From an uncultured Bacteroides sp. (GTDB lineage: Bacteria; Bacteroidota; Bacteroidia; Bacteroidales; Bacteroidaceae): a stretch of DNA of 33,951 nt. The stretch covers positions 1 through 33,951 of the forward strand of contig CASGED010000024.1 of NCBI GenBank assembly GCA_949300425.1. Reading direction: 5' to 3'. The position numbers and the translations under genes were made by a program. The notes below the pieces were generated by a model. That model did no database searches. It was not told the origin of the DNA and saw nothing but the letters and a program-made list of their open reading frames with translations. This document shows, piece after piece, positions 25,577 to 33,951 of this stretch. Every line of letters begins with the position of its first letter. The first letter of the stretch is position 1.

Positions 25577-26383
25577 ATGAAACGTAAAACATTCATTTTG
25601 CCGGCTTTATTGATATTGTTGCTGGCCGGTTGTCAGAGTTACAAGAACGTACCTTACATGCAGGACTTAAACCTACGCCAAATGCTGGAATCCGACTCCA
25701 TCAAAGCACTTTATGACGCCCGTATCATGCCGAAGGACTTGCTTACCATCGTTGTTTCCTGTCCGGAAGAACCGGAACTGGCAACACCCTTTAACCTCAC
25801 GGTATCTACCATCGCCAGCATGTCGACTACCCGTCTGAACACGACTACACAGCCCGTCCTGCAACAATATCTGGTGGACAACGACGGCAATGTGGATTTT
25901 CCCGTCATCGGAACGATCCATTTAGGAGGATTGACAAAGGGCGAAGCCGAGCAACTTATCCGCAACAAACTGAAGCCCCAATTCCACACCGAGCCGATAG
26001 TCACCGTACGCATGGTGAATTATAAAATCTCCGTCTTGGGCGAAGTGGCCCGTCCGGGTACGTTTACCATCTCGAACGAGAAGGTGAACCTCTTCGAAGC
26101 CCTCGCCATGGCCGGTGACATGACCATCTACGGTTTGCGCGACAACGTGAAACTCATCCGCGAAGACGAATGGGGCAACCAGCAGATTATCAGCCTCAAC
26201 TTCAATGACTCGCGCATTGTAGACTCCCCCTATTACTACTTGCAGCAGAACGACATCCTCTACATCACCCCCAATAAGACCAAAGCCAAGACGGCCGACA
26301 TCAGCTCCAGTACCACCATTTGGTTCTCCGTCATCAGTTCTGTGGTATCACTGGCTACACTCGTTGTCGCCATCACGAGATAA
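25577..26383 (+). CDS. wza: polysaccharide export outer membrane lipoprotein (Wza type)
   Basis: A 268-residue outer membrane export protein. It has a lipoprotein signal (ILLLAGC, Cys19), a polysaccharide export domain (MPKDLLTIVVSCPEEPELATPFN, DNDGNVDFPVIGTIHLGGLTKGEAE), an SLBB-like domain (ISVLGEVARPGTFTI) and a C-terminal hydrophobic helix (about 245-266) like the Wza barrel helix. It forms the outer pore for the polymer and works with the Wzc-type kinase encoded next. Confidence 0.92.
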   Translation: MKRKTFILPALLILLLAGCQSYKNVPYMQDLNLRQMLESDSIKALYDARIMPKDLLTIVVSCPEEPELATPFNLTVSTIASMSTTRLNTTTQPVLQQYLVDNDGNVDFPVIGTIHLGGLTKGEAEQLIRNKLKPQFHTEPIVTVRMVNYKISVLGEVARPGTFTISNEKVNLFEALAMAGDMTIYGLRDNVKLIREDEWGNQQIISLNFNDSRIVDSPYYYLQQNDILYITPNKTKAKTADISSSTTIWFSVISSVVSLATLVVAITR

Positions 26384-26444
26384 ACAATATCTTTTATCTT
26401 TCAATTTAAGGAAAAGACATATTTTAATTTTTGACTAACTGATT

Positions 26445-28883
26445 ATGAAAGAAGAACAGTACGATAATTTGTTCAATGAAAAAACGGAAGAAGAGAAGAT
26501 TGACTACCGCGCGCTTTTCTTCAAGTATCTCTCCCATTGGAAATGGTTCGCCGTGTCTGTTGCAGTCTGTGTAATATTGGCATTAGTATATCTCTACAGA
26601 GCCACCCCAATCTACAACATCACGGCCTCCGTGCTCATTGAGGATGACAAAAAAGGCGGCAGCATCACCAGCGACCTTTCCACATTTGCCGATTTAGGCC
26701 TCATCAACTCCACCACCAGCATTGACAACGAGGTAGAAGTTCTACATAGCAAATCACTCATCCGCAGCGTGATAAGCGAGTTGGGACTTTACATTACCTA
26801 CTCCACCAAAGAAGGACTGCTGACGAAAGATTTGTATAAAGGCACCCCGTTCGCCATCGACTTCCCTGTGGACAATGCCGACAAGCTGGAATATCCGATA
26901 GAAATGCACGTGACCCTGCAACCCGACGGTGGCCTCAACGTCACGGCTGAGATGGACGATGAGGAAATAGCGTCCAAACAGTTCGCCAAATTGCCGGCCG
27001 TACTTCCCACGCCAGTAGGAACCATTACTTTCTTAGACCGTTCCGACCGCACGAACGTGGACTCTACGTACACAGAGTTTGATGTCAACATTACGTCCGC
27101 TCTCGGTACAGCCATGGGCTACCGCGAAGCGCTTACCGTAGAGCCTACGAGCAAGACAACCAGCGTAGCGCTGATTTCCTTACAGAACAGCAACACGCAA
27201 CGAGGAGTAGACTTCATCAACAAACTGATTGAAATCTATAACCGCAACGCCAATACCGACAAGAACGAAGTGGCGCTGAACACCGCCCGTTTCATCGACG
27301 AGCGCATCGCCATCATCAACGGTGAACTTGGCACCACGGAAGAAGAATTGGAAAGCTTCAAACGCCAGGCCGGATTGACGGACTTGACCAGCGACGCGCA
27401 AATAGCCCTGACCGAACGCTCGGAATACGAAAAGCGCCGGGTGGAGAACGGAACGCAACTGAACCTTGTACAATACCTCATTGACTATATAGGCAAGGAG
27501 GAGAACCTGTATAATCCGCTACCTGTCAACGTGGGATTGAACAACGAGGCTATCTCCGTGCAAGTGACCGAGTACAACGAACTCCTGCTCGAACGCCAAC
27601 GCCTGTTGCGCAGTTCGTCCGAAAGCAATCCCGTTATCCGCCGCCTCAACACTGAAATAACCAGCATGCGTTCAGGTCTTGTCACCAGCCTTGAAAGCGC
27701 ACGCCGAGGACTGCTCATCGCCAAAGCCGACCTCGATCGTGAAGCGGGCAACTATGCCAGCCGCATCAGCGACGCGCCTACGCAGGAACGCCGCTATGTC
27801 AGCATCCAGCGCCAACAGGAAATTAAAGCCGGACTTTACCTCATGCTGCTACAGAAACGCGAAGAGAACAACATCGCCTTGGCAGCCACGGCCAGCAAAG
27901 GCAAGATTATAGACGATGCCTTGGCCGATAAAATTCCTGTAGCACCCAAAAAGAAAATCATACTCCTGATAGCCTTGGTATTCGGTTTCGGCATTCCCGT
28001 AGGTATCATCTACGTCATGGATCTTTTCAAATACCGTATCGAGGACCGTTCAGACGTGGAGAAACTGACCCGTGTACCCATCGTGGGCGATGTTCCGTCC
28101 AACGGGAAAACAGGAAGCGACATCGTTGTACACGAAAACGACAACGACCTCATGGCCGAAACCTTCCGCAACCTGCGTACCAACCTGCTCTTCATGCTCG
28201 ACTCACCCGAGAAGAAAGTCATCCTCATCACCTCCACCATGAGCGGTGAAGGAAAAACCTTCATTTCGAGCAACTTGGCTGTCAGCCTGACCCTGATGGG
28301 CAAACGAGTCATCATCCTCGGATTGGACATCCGCAAGCCGGGACTGAACAAAGCGTTCGGACTTTCGCACAAAGAAGGAGGCATCACGCAATACTTGGCT
28401 AACCCGCAGAGCGTCAACCTGCAAGACCTGATTCGTCCCGCCGGCGTAGTGAAGAACCTCGACATCCTGCCTGGAGGTCCCATACCGCCCAACCCAACGG
28501 AATTGTTGTCACGTCCCGTTTTGGACGACTTAATCAACAAGTTGCGCAAAGAATACGATTATGTAGTATTGGACACCGCCCCCATCGGCATGGTGACCGA
28601 TACGCAATTGATAGGCCGTACCGCCGATGTCAGCCTCTACGTATGTCGTGCTGAATACACGCCGAAGTCCGACTATCAGTTTATCAACGACTTGAAAGAG
28701 AACAAACGCCTGCCCAACTTGTGTACCGTCATCAACGGCATCGACATTGTCACCAAGAAATACGGCTACTACGGCTATGGACATAAATACGGCTACGGCC
28801 GCAAATATGGTTATGGCTACGGTTATGGCTACGGCAATGAGCAAAACAGCAAAGGCAAGAAAAATAAAAAGGAGAACAAATGA
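26445..28883 (+). CDS. wzc: chain-length determinant and BY-type tyrosine autokinase (Wzc)
   Basis: An 812-residue inner membrane co-polymerase controlling polymer length and export. The N-terminal Wzz domain is held by transmembrane segments near residues 35-55 and 505-527 with a coiled-coil periplasmic region between. The cytoplasmic BY-kinase domain has Walker A GEGKT (601-605), A' [12 protein letters not shown] and Walker B YVVLDTAP. The C-terminal tail (about 767-795) contains 11 tyrosines in YG repeats, the expected autophosphorylation cluster, then a lysine-rich end. Its TGA overlaps the ATG of the dehydrogenase gene. Confidence 0.95.
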   Translation: MKEEQYDNLFNEKTEEEKIDYRALFFKYLSHWKWFAVSVAVCVILALVYLYRATPIYNITASVLIEDDKKGGSITSDLSTFADLGLINSTTSIDNEVEVLHSKSLIRSVISELGLYITYSTKEGLLTKDLYKGTPFAIDFPVDNADKLEYPIEMHVTLQPDGGLNVTAEMDDEEIASKQFAKLPAVLPTPVGTITFLDRSDRTNVDSTYTEFDVNITSALGTAMGYREALTVEPTSKTTSVALISLQNSNTQRGVDFINKLIEIYNRNANTDKNEVALNTARFIDERIAIINGELGTTEEELESFKRQAGLTDLTSDAQIALTERSEYEKRRVENGTQLNLVQYLIDYIGKEENLYNPLPVNVGLNNEAISVQVTEYNELLLERQRLLRSSSESNPVIRRLNTEITSMRSGLVTSLESARRGLLIAKADLDREAGNYASRISDAPTQERRYVSIQRQQEIKAGLYLMLLQKREENNIALAATASKGKIIDDALADKIPVAPKKKIILLIALVFGFGIPVGIIYVMDLFKYRIEDRSDVEKLTRVPIVGDVPSNGKTGSDIVVHENDNDLMAETFRNLRTNLLFMLDSPEKKVILITSTMSGEGKTFISSNLAVSLTLMGKRVIILGLDIRKPGLNKAFGLSHKEGGITQYLANPQSVNLQDLIRPAGVVKNLDILPGGPIPPNPTELLSRPVLDDLINKLRKEYDYVVLDTAPIGMVTDTQLIGRTADVSLYVCRAEYTPKSDYQFINDLKENKRLPNLCTVINGIDIVTKKYGYYGYGHKYGYGRKYGYGYGYGYGNEQNSKGKKNKKENK

Positions 28884-30208
28884 AGAACTACACAATCGCT
28901 GTAGCCGGCACAGGCTACGTAGGGCTTTCAATAGCCACGTTATTGTCGCAACACCACGAAGTCATCGCAGTGGATGTTGTGCCTGAAAAGGTAGAAAAAA
29001 TAAACCAACGCATCAGTCCGATTCAGGATGAATATATTGAAAAATATCTGGCTGAAAAAGAGTTGAACCTGGTTGCTACCTTGGATGGGGAAACGGCATA
29101 CCGCAAGGCGGATTTTGTCGTCATCGCCGCCCCCACCAACTACGACCCGGTGAAGAATTACTTCGACACCAGCCACGTGGAGGAAGTGATTGACCTGGTG
29201 CTGAAGGTTAATCCGGACGCCGTACTGGTCATTAAGAGCACCATCCCCGTGGGCTACTGCCGGAGCCTGTACGTGAAGTATGCCCAGCTGTTCAAGACGT
29301 CTCCCGCCTTACAGGGCAAGCGCTTCAACCTGTTGTTCTCGCCGGAGTTCCTGCGCGAAAGCAAAGCGTTGTACGACAACCTCTACCCCAGCCGCATCAT
29401 CGTAGGTTATCCGAAAATCATCGACGGGCGCGACCAGGAGAACGAGGCCATACGAGCCATCGCCGGCGAGCATCTGGAAGAGAAAGCACACGAATTTGCC
29501 ACCCTGCTTCAAGAAGGAGCTATCAAAGAGAATGTCGCCACGTTGTTCATGGGGTTGAAGGAAGCCGAAGCCGTGAAGTTGTTTGCCAACACATACCTGG
29601 CCCTGCGCGTCAGTTACTTCAACGAGCTGGACACGTATGCGGAAGTAAAAGGCCTGGACACGCAAGCCATCATTGACGGCATCTGCCTCGACCCCCGCAT
29701 CGGCACCCATTACAATAACCCCTCCTTCGGCTACGGCGGCTATTGCCTGCCCAAGGACACCAAACAGCTGCTCGCCAACTATCAGGACGTGCCCGAGAAC
29801 CTGATTCATGCCATCGTGGAATCGAACCGCACACGCAAAGACTTCATCGCCGACCAGGTATTGAAGAAAGCCGGTTACTACGACTATTACAACAAAGGCG
29901 ACTACAGTCCCTCCGAAGAAAAGACGTGTGTCATCGGTGTATACCGCCTGACCATGAAGTCAAATAGCGACAACTTCCGCCAAAGTTCCATCCAAGGCGT
30001 CATGAAACGCATCAAGGCCAAAGGCGCCACCCTAATTATCTACGAGCCTACGTTGGAGAACGGCGCCACGTTCTTCGGTTCGAAGATAGTGAACAACCTG
30101 GAGGAGTTCAAACAGCAGTGCAACGCCATCATCGCCAACCGTTATGACAACTGTCTGGACGACGTGAAGGAGAAAGTTTACACCCGTGACATCTTTAGAA
30201 GAGACTGA
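28880..30208 (+). CDS. ugd: UDP-glucose 6-dehydrogenase
   Basis: Oxidises UDP-glucose to UDP-glucuronate with NAD, 442 residues. It has the NAD-binding motif AGTGYVGLS (9-17), FSPEFLRES, a central dimer helix ([22 protein letters not shown]) and the catalytic cysteine Cys289 in [15 protein letters not shown]-ManNAc dehydrogenase is less likely on motif pattern but cannot be excluded by eye. The ATGA overlap with wzc suggests coupling; the activity of such enzymes can depend on phosphorylation by BY-kinases in other bacteria, so the adjacency may be functional. Confidence 0.9.
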   Translation: MKNYTIAVAGTGYVGLSIATLLSQHHEVIAVDVVPEKVEKINQRISPIQDEYIEKYLAEKELNLVATLDGETAYRKADFVVIAAPTNYDPVKNYFDTSHVEEVIDLVLKVNPDAVLVIKSTIPVGYCRSLYVKYAQLFKTSPALQGKRFNLLFSPEFLRESKALYDNLYPSRIIVGYPKIIDGRDQENEAIRAIAGEHLEEKAHEFATLLQEGAIKENVATLFMGLKEAEAVKLFANTYLALRVSYFNELDTYAEVKGLDTQAIIDGICLDPRIGTHYNNPSFGYGGYCLPKDTKQLLANYQDVPENLIHAIVESNRTRKDFIADQVLKKAGYYDYYNKGDYSPSEEKTCVIGVYRLTMKSNSDNFRQSSIQGVMKRIKAKGATLIIYEPTLENGATFFGSKIVNNLEEFKQQCNAIIANRYDNCLDDVKEKVYTRDIFRRD

Positions 30209-30211
30209 CCG

Positions 30212-30901
30212 ATGCGGGGCAAATTCATTGTCATAGAAGGGCTGGACGGCTGCGGAAAGTCCACTCAAGTAAGCCTGCTTCAACAACGGTTGCAACAAGA
30301 AGGCATCGCCTACCGGTTCATCCACTTCCCGATGCTGAACCAAGGGGTATACGGTACATTGATAGCCGAATTCCTTCGCGGAGAGTTCGGGACGCTGGAG
30401 GAGGTCCATCCCAAGCTGGTGGCCTTGCTGTTCGCCAACGACCGTCTGGAACACGTGCGGAAGATAAGGGAGTGGCTGGACGAAGGCTGCTGCGTGTTGG
30501 CCGACCGCTACGTGGCCTCGAACATCGCCTTTCAGTGTGCCAAGCTGAAGGACGAACAAGAAAAGACAGACCTGAAGAACTGGATATTGGATTTTGAATT
30601 CACGCACAACAGGCTGCCCCGGCCGGACAAGACATTCTTCCTGAATGTCCCCATCAGTTTCATCCGGAAGTCATTGACAAACGCCCGGACAGGGAACGAC
30701 CGGGATTACCTGAACGGGAAACAGGACATCCACGAAAGCTCAATGGCCTTCCAGATGGAAGTGTACAAAGAATATATCAAGATGACAGAAGAAGGCCGTT
30801 TGCAGGAGATACGCTGCTTCGACGCGGACGACCTCCTGCTGTCCAAAGAGGATATTCACCAACGGGTTCTTCGCTTGGTCGGGATGACCGACCACCGTTA
30901 G
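30212..30901 (+). CDS. tmk: thymidylate kinase family protein
   Basis: A 229-residue dTMP kinase-like protein. It has the P-loop IEGLDGCGKST (8-18), a DRY-type motif ADRYVASNIAFQ, and PRPDKTFFLNVP, as in thymidylate kinases. It would phosphorylate dTMP to dTDP. Finding it in an exopolysaccharide operon is unusual; a link to dTDP-sugar supply is possible, or it is simply carried along. It starts 3 bp after the dehydrogenase stop. The last codons and stop lie in a 23-bp tandem duplication. Confidence 0.87.
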   Translation: MRGKFIVIEGLDGCGKSTQVSLLQQRLQQEGIAYRFIHFPMLNQGVYGTLIAEFLRGEFGTLEEVHPKLVALLFANDRLEHVRKIREWLDEGCCVLADRYVASNIAFQCAKLKDEQEKTDLKNWILDFEFTHNRLPRPDKTFFLNVPISFIRKSLTNARTGNDRDYLNGKQDIHESSMAFQMEVYKEYIKMTEEGRLQEIRCFDADDLLLSKEDIHQRVLRLVGMTDHR

Positions 30902-30924
30902 TCGGGATGTCCGACCACCGTTAG
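30879..30924 (+). repeat. 23-bp tandem duplication over the tmk stop codon
   Basis: Two adjacent 23-bp units (30879-30901 and 30902-30924, core ccgaccaccgttag) differ at one base. The first ends in the tmk stop TAG. It looks like a recent slippage or duplication. Confidence 0.85.
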
Positions 30925-30997
30925 CGAGTTCGCCCCGCTAATCTGGCAGGTATCGGCTCCGCATCCTTTAAAAAGAACTTTACTAAAAAATACTGAT

Positions 30998-32083
30998 ATG
31001 AGAAAAGTAGCACTCATCACCGGTATCACCGGACAAGACGGCTCTTACCTGGCCGAGTTTTTAATCGAGAAAGGATATGAAGTACACGGCATCCTCCGCC
31101 GCTCTTCTTCCTTCAACACGGGACGTATCGAACATCTCTATTTGGATGAATGGGTACGCGACATGAAGAAAAGCCGTCTGGTGAACTTGCATTGGGGCGA
31201 CATGACGGACTCCAGCTCACTGATTCGCATCATCAGCGACGTGCATCCGACCGAAATATACAACCTGGCCGCACAAAGCCACGTAAAAGTGTCTTTCGAC
31301 GTGCCCGAATATACCGCCGAAGCCGATGCCGTCGGCACCCTTCGCCTGTTGGAAGCCGTGCGCATCTGCGGTTTAGAGAAAACCTGCCGCATCTACCAGG
31401 CCTCTACTTCCGAACTCTTCGGCAAAGTGCAGGAAGTTCCTCAGAAAGAGACTACGCCTTTCTATCCGCGCTCTCCCTACGGCGTGGCCAAGCAATACGG
31501 CTTTTGGATAACCAAGAACTATCGCGAAAGCTACGGCATGTTTGCCGTCAACGGCATCCTCTTCAACCACGAAAGCGAACGACGCGGCGAAACCTTCGTG
31601 ACACGCAAAATCACGCTGGCCGCCGCCCGCATCCAGCAAGGATATCAGGACAAACTGTACTTGGGCAACCTCGACGCCCGCCGTGACTGGGGCTATGCCA
31701 AAGACTACGTAGAGTGCATGTGGCTCATCCTGCAACACGAAACGCCGGAAGACTTTGTCATCGCCACGGGCGAGATGCACACGGTGCGCGAATTCTGCAC
31801 CTTGGCTTTCCACTACCTGGGCATCGATCTGGAGTGGCAAGGCAGCGGAGTCGATGAAAAAGGCATCGACAAAGCCACAGGCCGCACACTGGTAGAAGTA
31901 GACCCCAAATATTTCCGTCCGTGCGAAGTGGAGCAACTTTTGGGCGACCCGACAAAGGCCAAAGAATTGTTGGGATGGAACCCGACAAAGACTCCGTTTG
32001 CCGAACTGGTGCGCATCATGGTGGAGCATGACATGAAGTTTGTAAAGAAACTGCATCTGAAAGCCGAATTGGATAAGGAATAA
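30998..32083 (+). CDS. gmd: GDP-mannose 4,6-dehydratase
   Basis: A 361-residue short-chain dehydrogenase converting GDP-D-mannose to GDP-4-keto-6-deoxymannose. It has the NADP-binding [26 protein letters not shown], the catalytic region with Ser/Thr and [12 protein letters not shown] (YxxxK), and [17 protein letters not shown], a Gmd signature. With the next gene it makes GDP-L-fucose. The 96-bp gap upstream contains the tandem duplication, and no promoter was recognised in it. Confidence 0.96.
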   Translation: MRKVALITGITGQDGSYLAEFLIEKGYEVHGILRRSSSFNTGRIEHLYLDEWVRDMKKSRLVNLHWGDMTDSSSLIRIISDVHPTEIYNLAAQSHVKVSFDVPEYTAEADAVGTLRLLEAVRICGLEKTCRIYQASTSELFGKVQEVPQKETTPFYPRSPYGVAKQYGFWITKNYRESYGMFAVNGILFNHESERRGETFVTRKITLAAARIQQGYQDKLYLGNLDARRDWGYAKDYVECMWLILQHETPEDFVIATGEMHTVREFCTLAFHYLGIDLEWQGSGVDEKGIDKATGRTLVEVDPKYFRPCEVEQLLGDPTKAKELLGWNPTKTPFAELVRIMVEHDMKFVKKLHLKAELDKE

Positions 32084-32087
32084 GCCT

Positions 32088-33161
32088 ATGTTAGAGAAGA
32101 CAACCAAAATATACGTGGCAGGACACCGGGGACTGGTCGGCTCGGCCATTTGGAATAACCTGCTGGAAAGAGGTTACACGAACCTAATAGGACGTACCCA
32201 CCAGGAACTGGACTTGCTGGACGGGGCAGCCGTCAAACGCTTCTTCGATGAAGAAAAGCCGGAGGCTGTGGTACTGGCCGCCGCCCACGTAGGCGGCATC
32301 ATGGCCAACCTGCAATATCGCGCGGACTTCATCTACCAGAACCTGCAGATTCAGCAGAACGTCATCGGCGAAAGCTTCCGCCACGGCGTCAGGAAGCTGC
32401 TTTTCCTAGGCAGTACCTGCATCTATCCGCGGGAAGCGCCCCAACCGATGAAGGAAGACTGCCTGCTGACCTCGCCCTTGGAATACACCAACGAGCCTTA
32501 TGCCATCGCCAAGATAGCCGGGCTGAAGATGTGCGAAAGCTTCAACCTGCAATACGGCACCAACTACATCGCCGTGATGCCCACCAACCTGTATGGACCC
32601 AACGACAATTTCCACTTGGAGAACAGCCATGTCCTGCCGGCCATGATACGCAAAATCCATTTGGCCAAAAGCCTGAATACCCGCAATTGGGAAGCCGTGC
32701 GCAAGGACCTGAACTTGCGTCCGGTAGAAGGTGTGAACGGAGACGCGGACGAAGCCACGATAACCAGCGTATTGGCCAAATACGGCATCGGGAGCGACCA
32801 CGTCACGCTGTGGGGCACCGGCAAACCGATGCGCGAGTTCCTGTGGAGCGAGGAAATGGCCGATGCCAGTGTACATGTATTGCTGAACGTAGACTTTAAA
32901 GATACCTACGAACCGGGCTGCAAGGAGATTCGCAACTGCCACATCAATGTGGGCACAGGCAAGGAAATCAGCATCCGCGACGTGGCCATGCTGATACAAA
33001 AAGAAATAGGTTTTGCCGGCGAGATACGTTGGGACAGCTCCAAACCGGACGGCACTCTGAAAAAGCTGACGGACGTGACCAAGCTCCACCAATTGGGCTG
33101 GCACCACCAAGTGGAAATAGAAGAAGGCATTCACCGTTTGTATGAGTGGTATTTACATTAA
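32088..33161 (+). CDS. fcl: GDP-L-fucose synthase
   Basis: Epimerase-reductase that finishes GDP-L-fucose synthesis, 357 residues. It has VAGHRGLVGSAIW at the N-terminus, the catalytic YAIAKIAGLK, GSTCIYPREAPQPM and PTNLYGPNDNF. It is about 40 residues longer than the E. coli enzyme because of an insertion near residues 200-240 (NLRPVEGVNGDADEATI), which I believe is normal in Bacteroidetes homologues. It lies 4 bp after gmd. GDP-fucose may feed this operon's polymer or the fucosylated glycoproteins of Bacteroides. Confidence 0.95.
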   Translation: MLEKTTKIYVAGHRGLVGSAIWNNLLERGYTNLIGRTHQELDLLDGAAVKRFFDEEKPEAVVLAAAHVGGIMANLQYRADFIYQNLQIQQNVIGESFRHGVRKLLFLGSTCIYPREAPQPMKEDCLLTSPLEYTNEPYAIAKIAGLKMCESFNLQYGTNYIAVMPTNLYGPNDNFHLENSHVLPAMIRKIHLAKSLNTRNWEAVRKDLNLRPVEGVNGDADEATITSVLAKYGIGSDHVTLWGTGKPMREFLWSEEMADASVHVLLNVDFKDTYEPGCKEIRNCHINVGTGKEISIRDVAMLIQKEIGFAGEIRWDSSKPDGTLKKLTDVTKLHQLGWHHQVEIEEGIHRLYEWYLH

Positions 33162-33211
33162 CACATTGACAATTTACAATTGGCACATTGACACATTAAA
33201 CCATTAGAAAA
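33162..33211. repeat. CACATTGACA-type repeats before the HAD gene
   Basis: cacattgaca occurs at 33162-33171 and 33184-33193, 22 bp apart, in a 50-bp spacer. A related CACATTAGCACATTAG lies in the korB-korC spacer (7107-7122). These may be remnants of a dispersed intergenic repeat. Confidence 0.5.
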
Positions 33212-33634
33212 ATGACCATAGCTGTAGATTTTGACGGGACCATCGTAAAGCATCGTTATCCGAAGATAGGTGAAGAAATTCCCTTCGCCATCGAAACGTT
33301 GAAGATGTTGCAAAAAGACCATCACCGACTGATACTTTGGAGCGTACGCGAAGGCCAACTGCTGGACGAGGCAGTAGAATGGTGCAGAGAGCGCGGCCTG
33401 GAATTTTATGCCGTGAACCGCGACTATCCGGAAGAAGACAAAGAGCACAAAGGATTCTCCCGGAAACTAAAGGTTGACCTCTTCATCGATGACCGCAACT
33501 TGGGCGGACTTCCCGACTGGGGAGACATCTACCGGATGATAACGGAGAAAATAACTTTCGAAGACTTGTATAAGCAAACACCGGAAGAACCGCCGGTAAG
33601 GAAGAAAAAAGGACTCTTTGGATTCTTGAAATAA
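33212..33634 (+). CDS. small HAD-superfamily hydrolase-like protein
   Basis: A 140-residue protein with the HAD nucleophile motif AVDFDGTIV (4-12), a Ser/Thr motif in LILWSVREG, and the acidic motif FIDDRNLGG (about 92-100). It lacks a large cap domain. HAD proteins of this size often act as phosphatases, but the substrate is not evident. It is the last gene of the operon, 50 bp after fcl, and has a lysine-rich tail (RKKKGLFGFLK). A terminator follows 14 bp downstream. Confidence 0.85.
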   Translation: MTIAVDFDGTIVKHRYPKIGEEIPFAIETLKMLQKDHHRLILWSVREGQLLDEAVEWCRERGLEFYAVNRDYPEEDKEHKGFSRKLKVDLFIDDRNLGGLPDWGDIYRMITEKITFEDLYKQTPEEPPVRKKKGLFGFLK

Positions 33635-33648
33635 CAGATTCCCGACAG

Positions 33649-33685
33649 AAAAGCGTCTTTCACAACTTGCTGAAAGGCGTTTTTT
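33649..33685 (+). terminator. intrinsic terminator of the exopolysaccharide operon
   Basis: A stem of about 14 bp including two G-T pairs (33649-33662 with 33671-33684, core gcgtctttca/tgaaaggcgt) with an 8-nt loop and a run of T. It ends the plus-strand operon. Confidence 0.88.
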
Positions 33686-33687
33686 TA

Positions 33688-33718
33688 TTGTCTGTTTCAC
33701 TCAAAAGACTTACCTTTG
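33688..33718 (+). promoter_or_regulatory. consensus promoter with no gene in the window
   Basis: TTG (33688-33690), 20 bp, TACCTTTG (33711-33718) is a full match to the Bacteroides pattern. No ORF or recognisable RNA follows in the remaining 233 bp, which hold only a repeat. It may serve a gene beyond the window or a non-coding transcript. Confidence 0.65.
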
Positions 33719-33826
33719 AAGCCAAACAACACTAGTTATTATGTAAATGGGAATTTAGCGGGCTGATTAGGAGAACGCAGACTACGCAGACGGACGCAGA
33801 GGCTCGCGGAAAATAAAGGGCTTCGC

Positions 33827-33911
33827 CTGTCACCCCGAGCGTAGTCGAGGGGTCTCACATAAGGCTCAACTCTGCGTTACGTGAGATGTCTCGACAAGCT
33901 CGACATGACAG
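33827..33911. repeat. REP-like inverted repeat, right copy
   Basis: An 85-bp element equal in length to that at 33-117, with 71 of 85 positions the same by hand count. Differences cluster in the central loop; the arms differ at only about three positions. Flanking sequence again shows nested outer arms (gcagactacgcagac at about 33778 against gtaaatctgcgctcgtctgc at the window end). The 317 bp after the last gene (33635-33951) hold only the terminator, the promoter and this repeat. Confidence 0.75.
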
Positions 33912-33951
33912 ATACCCCAAAATTAATCTGCGTAAATCTGCGCTCGTCTGC

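Noticed and set aside
1-33951. rRNA, tRNA, CRISPR array, insertion sequence, integrase or phage genes
   Set aside because: I looked for cloverleaf-like sequences, regularly spaced long repeats with unique spacers, and transposase or integrase motifs and saw none. The 22- and 23-bp arrays are too short-spaced for CRISPR and have no cas genes near them.

Overview
The window is chromosomal DNA from a member of the Bacteroidales, most likely Bacteroides or Phocaeicola. The protein set fits this group: a ferredoxin-dependent 2-oxoacid oxidoreductase operon, DUF4293 and DUF4301 proteins, a Bacteroidetes-type RNA polymerase omega subunit and a BamD lipoprotein. So do the promoters, which show the Bacteroides sigma-ABfr pattern (TTG, about 20 bp, then TAnnTTTG). 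No rRNA, tRNA, CRISPR array, insertion sequence or phage gene was seen. I cannot name the species.

Layout. Positions 1-189 hold a REP-like inverted repeat. 190-4269 is a pentose module: a secreted GH51 arabinofuranosidase, transketolase and ribose-5-phosphate isomerase B. 4354-4435 is an array of four 16-bp repeats at an exact 22-bp period. 4540-7668 is a probable operon with a small TPR protein, a ferredoxin, and the alpha, beta and gamma subunits of a 2-oxoacid:ferredoxin oxidoreductase; a 56-residue membrane protein is inserted between alpha and beta. 7669-7990 has no gene but holds a long hairpin and three 15-bp palindromes spaced 23 bp apart. 7991-10692 (minus) encodes PurT and a DUF4301 protein that I read as a sugar-pyrophosphorylase-like nucleotidyltransferase. 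10807-13023 is a RelA-type (p)ppGpp synthetase with a degenerate hydrolase site. 13041-14784 (minus) holds a solitary HpaII-like restriction endonuclease and an IMPACT/YigZ protein. These are followed by glycerate kinase, a DMT transporter, a patatin-like lipase, a DUF4293/RpoZ/BamD operon (minus), an ACT-domain protein with phenylacetate-CoA ligase (minus), and UvrB.

24034-33634 is an exopolysaccharide initiation, export and sugar-nucleotide operon: phosphoglycosyltransferase, Wza-type export lipoprotein, Wzc-type tyrosine autokinase, UDP-glucose dehydrogenase, thymidylate kinase, GDP-mannose dehydratase, GDP-fucose synthase and a small HAD protein. It ends at a terminator and contains no further glycosyltransferase, flippase or polymerase. 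A second copy of the REP-like repeat closes the window.

The strongest leads are: a 12-G homopolymer directly before the start codon of the initiating phosphoglycosyltransferase, inside a small upstream ORF whose frame depends on tract length (candidate phase-variable switch); the HpaII-like endonuclease with no methyltransferase in the window; the UDPGP-like motif set in the DUF4301 protein; the two helically spaced repeat arrays; and the unannotated small membrane protein in the oxidoreductase operon.
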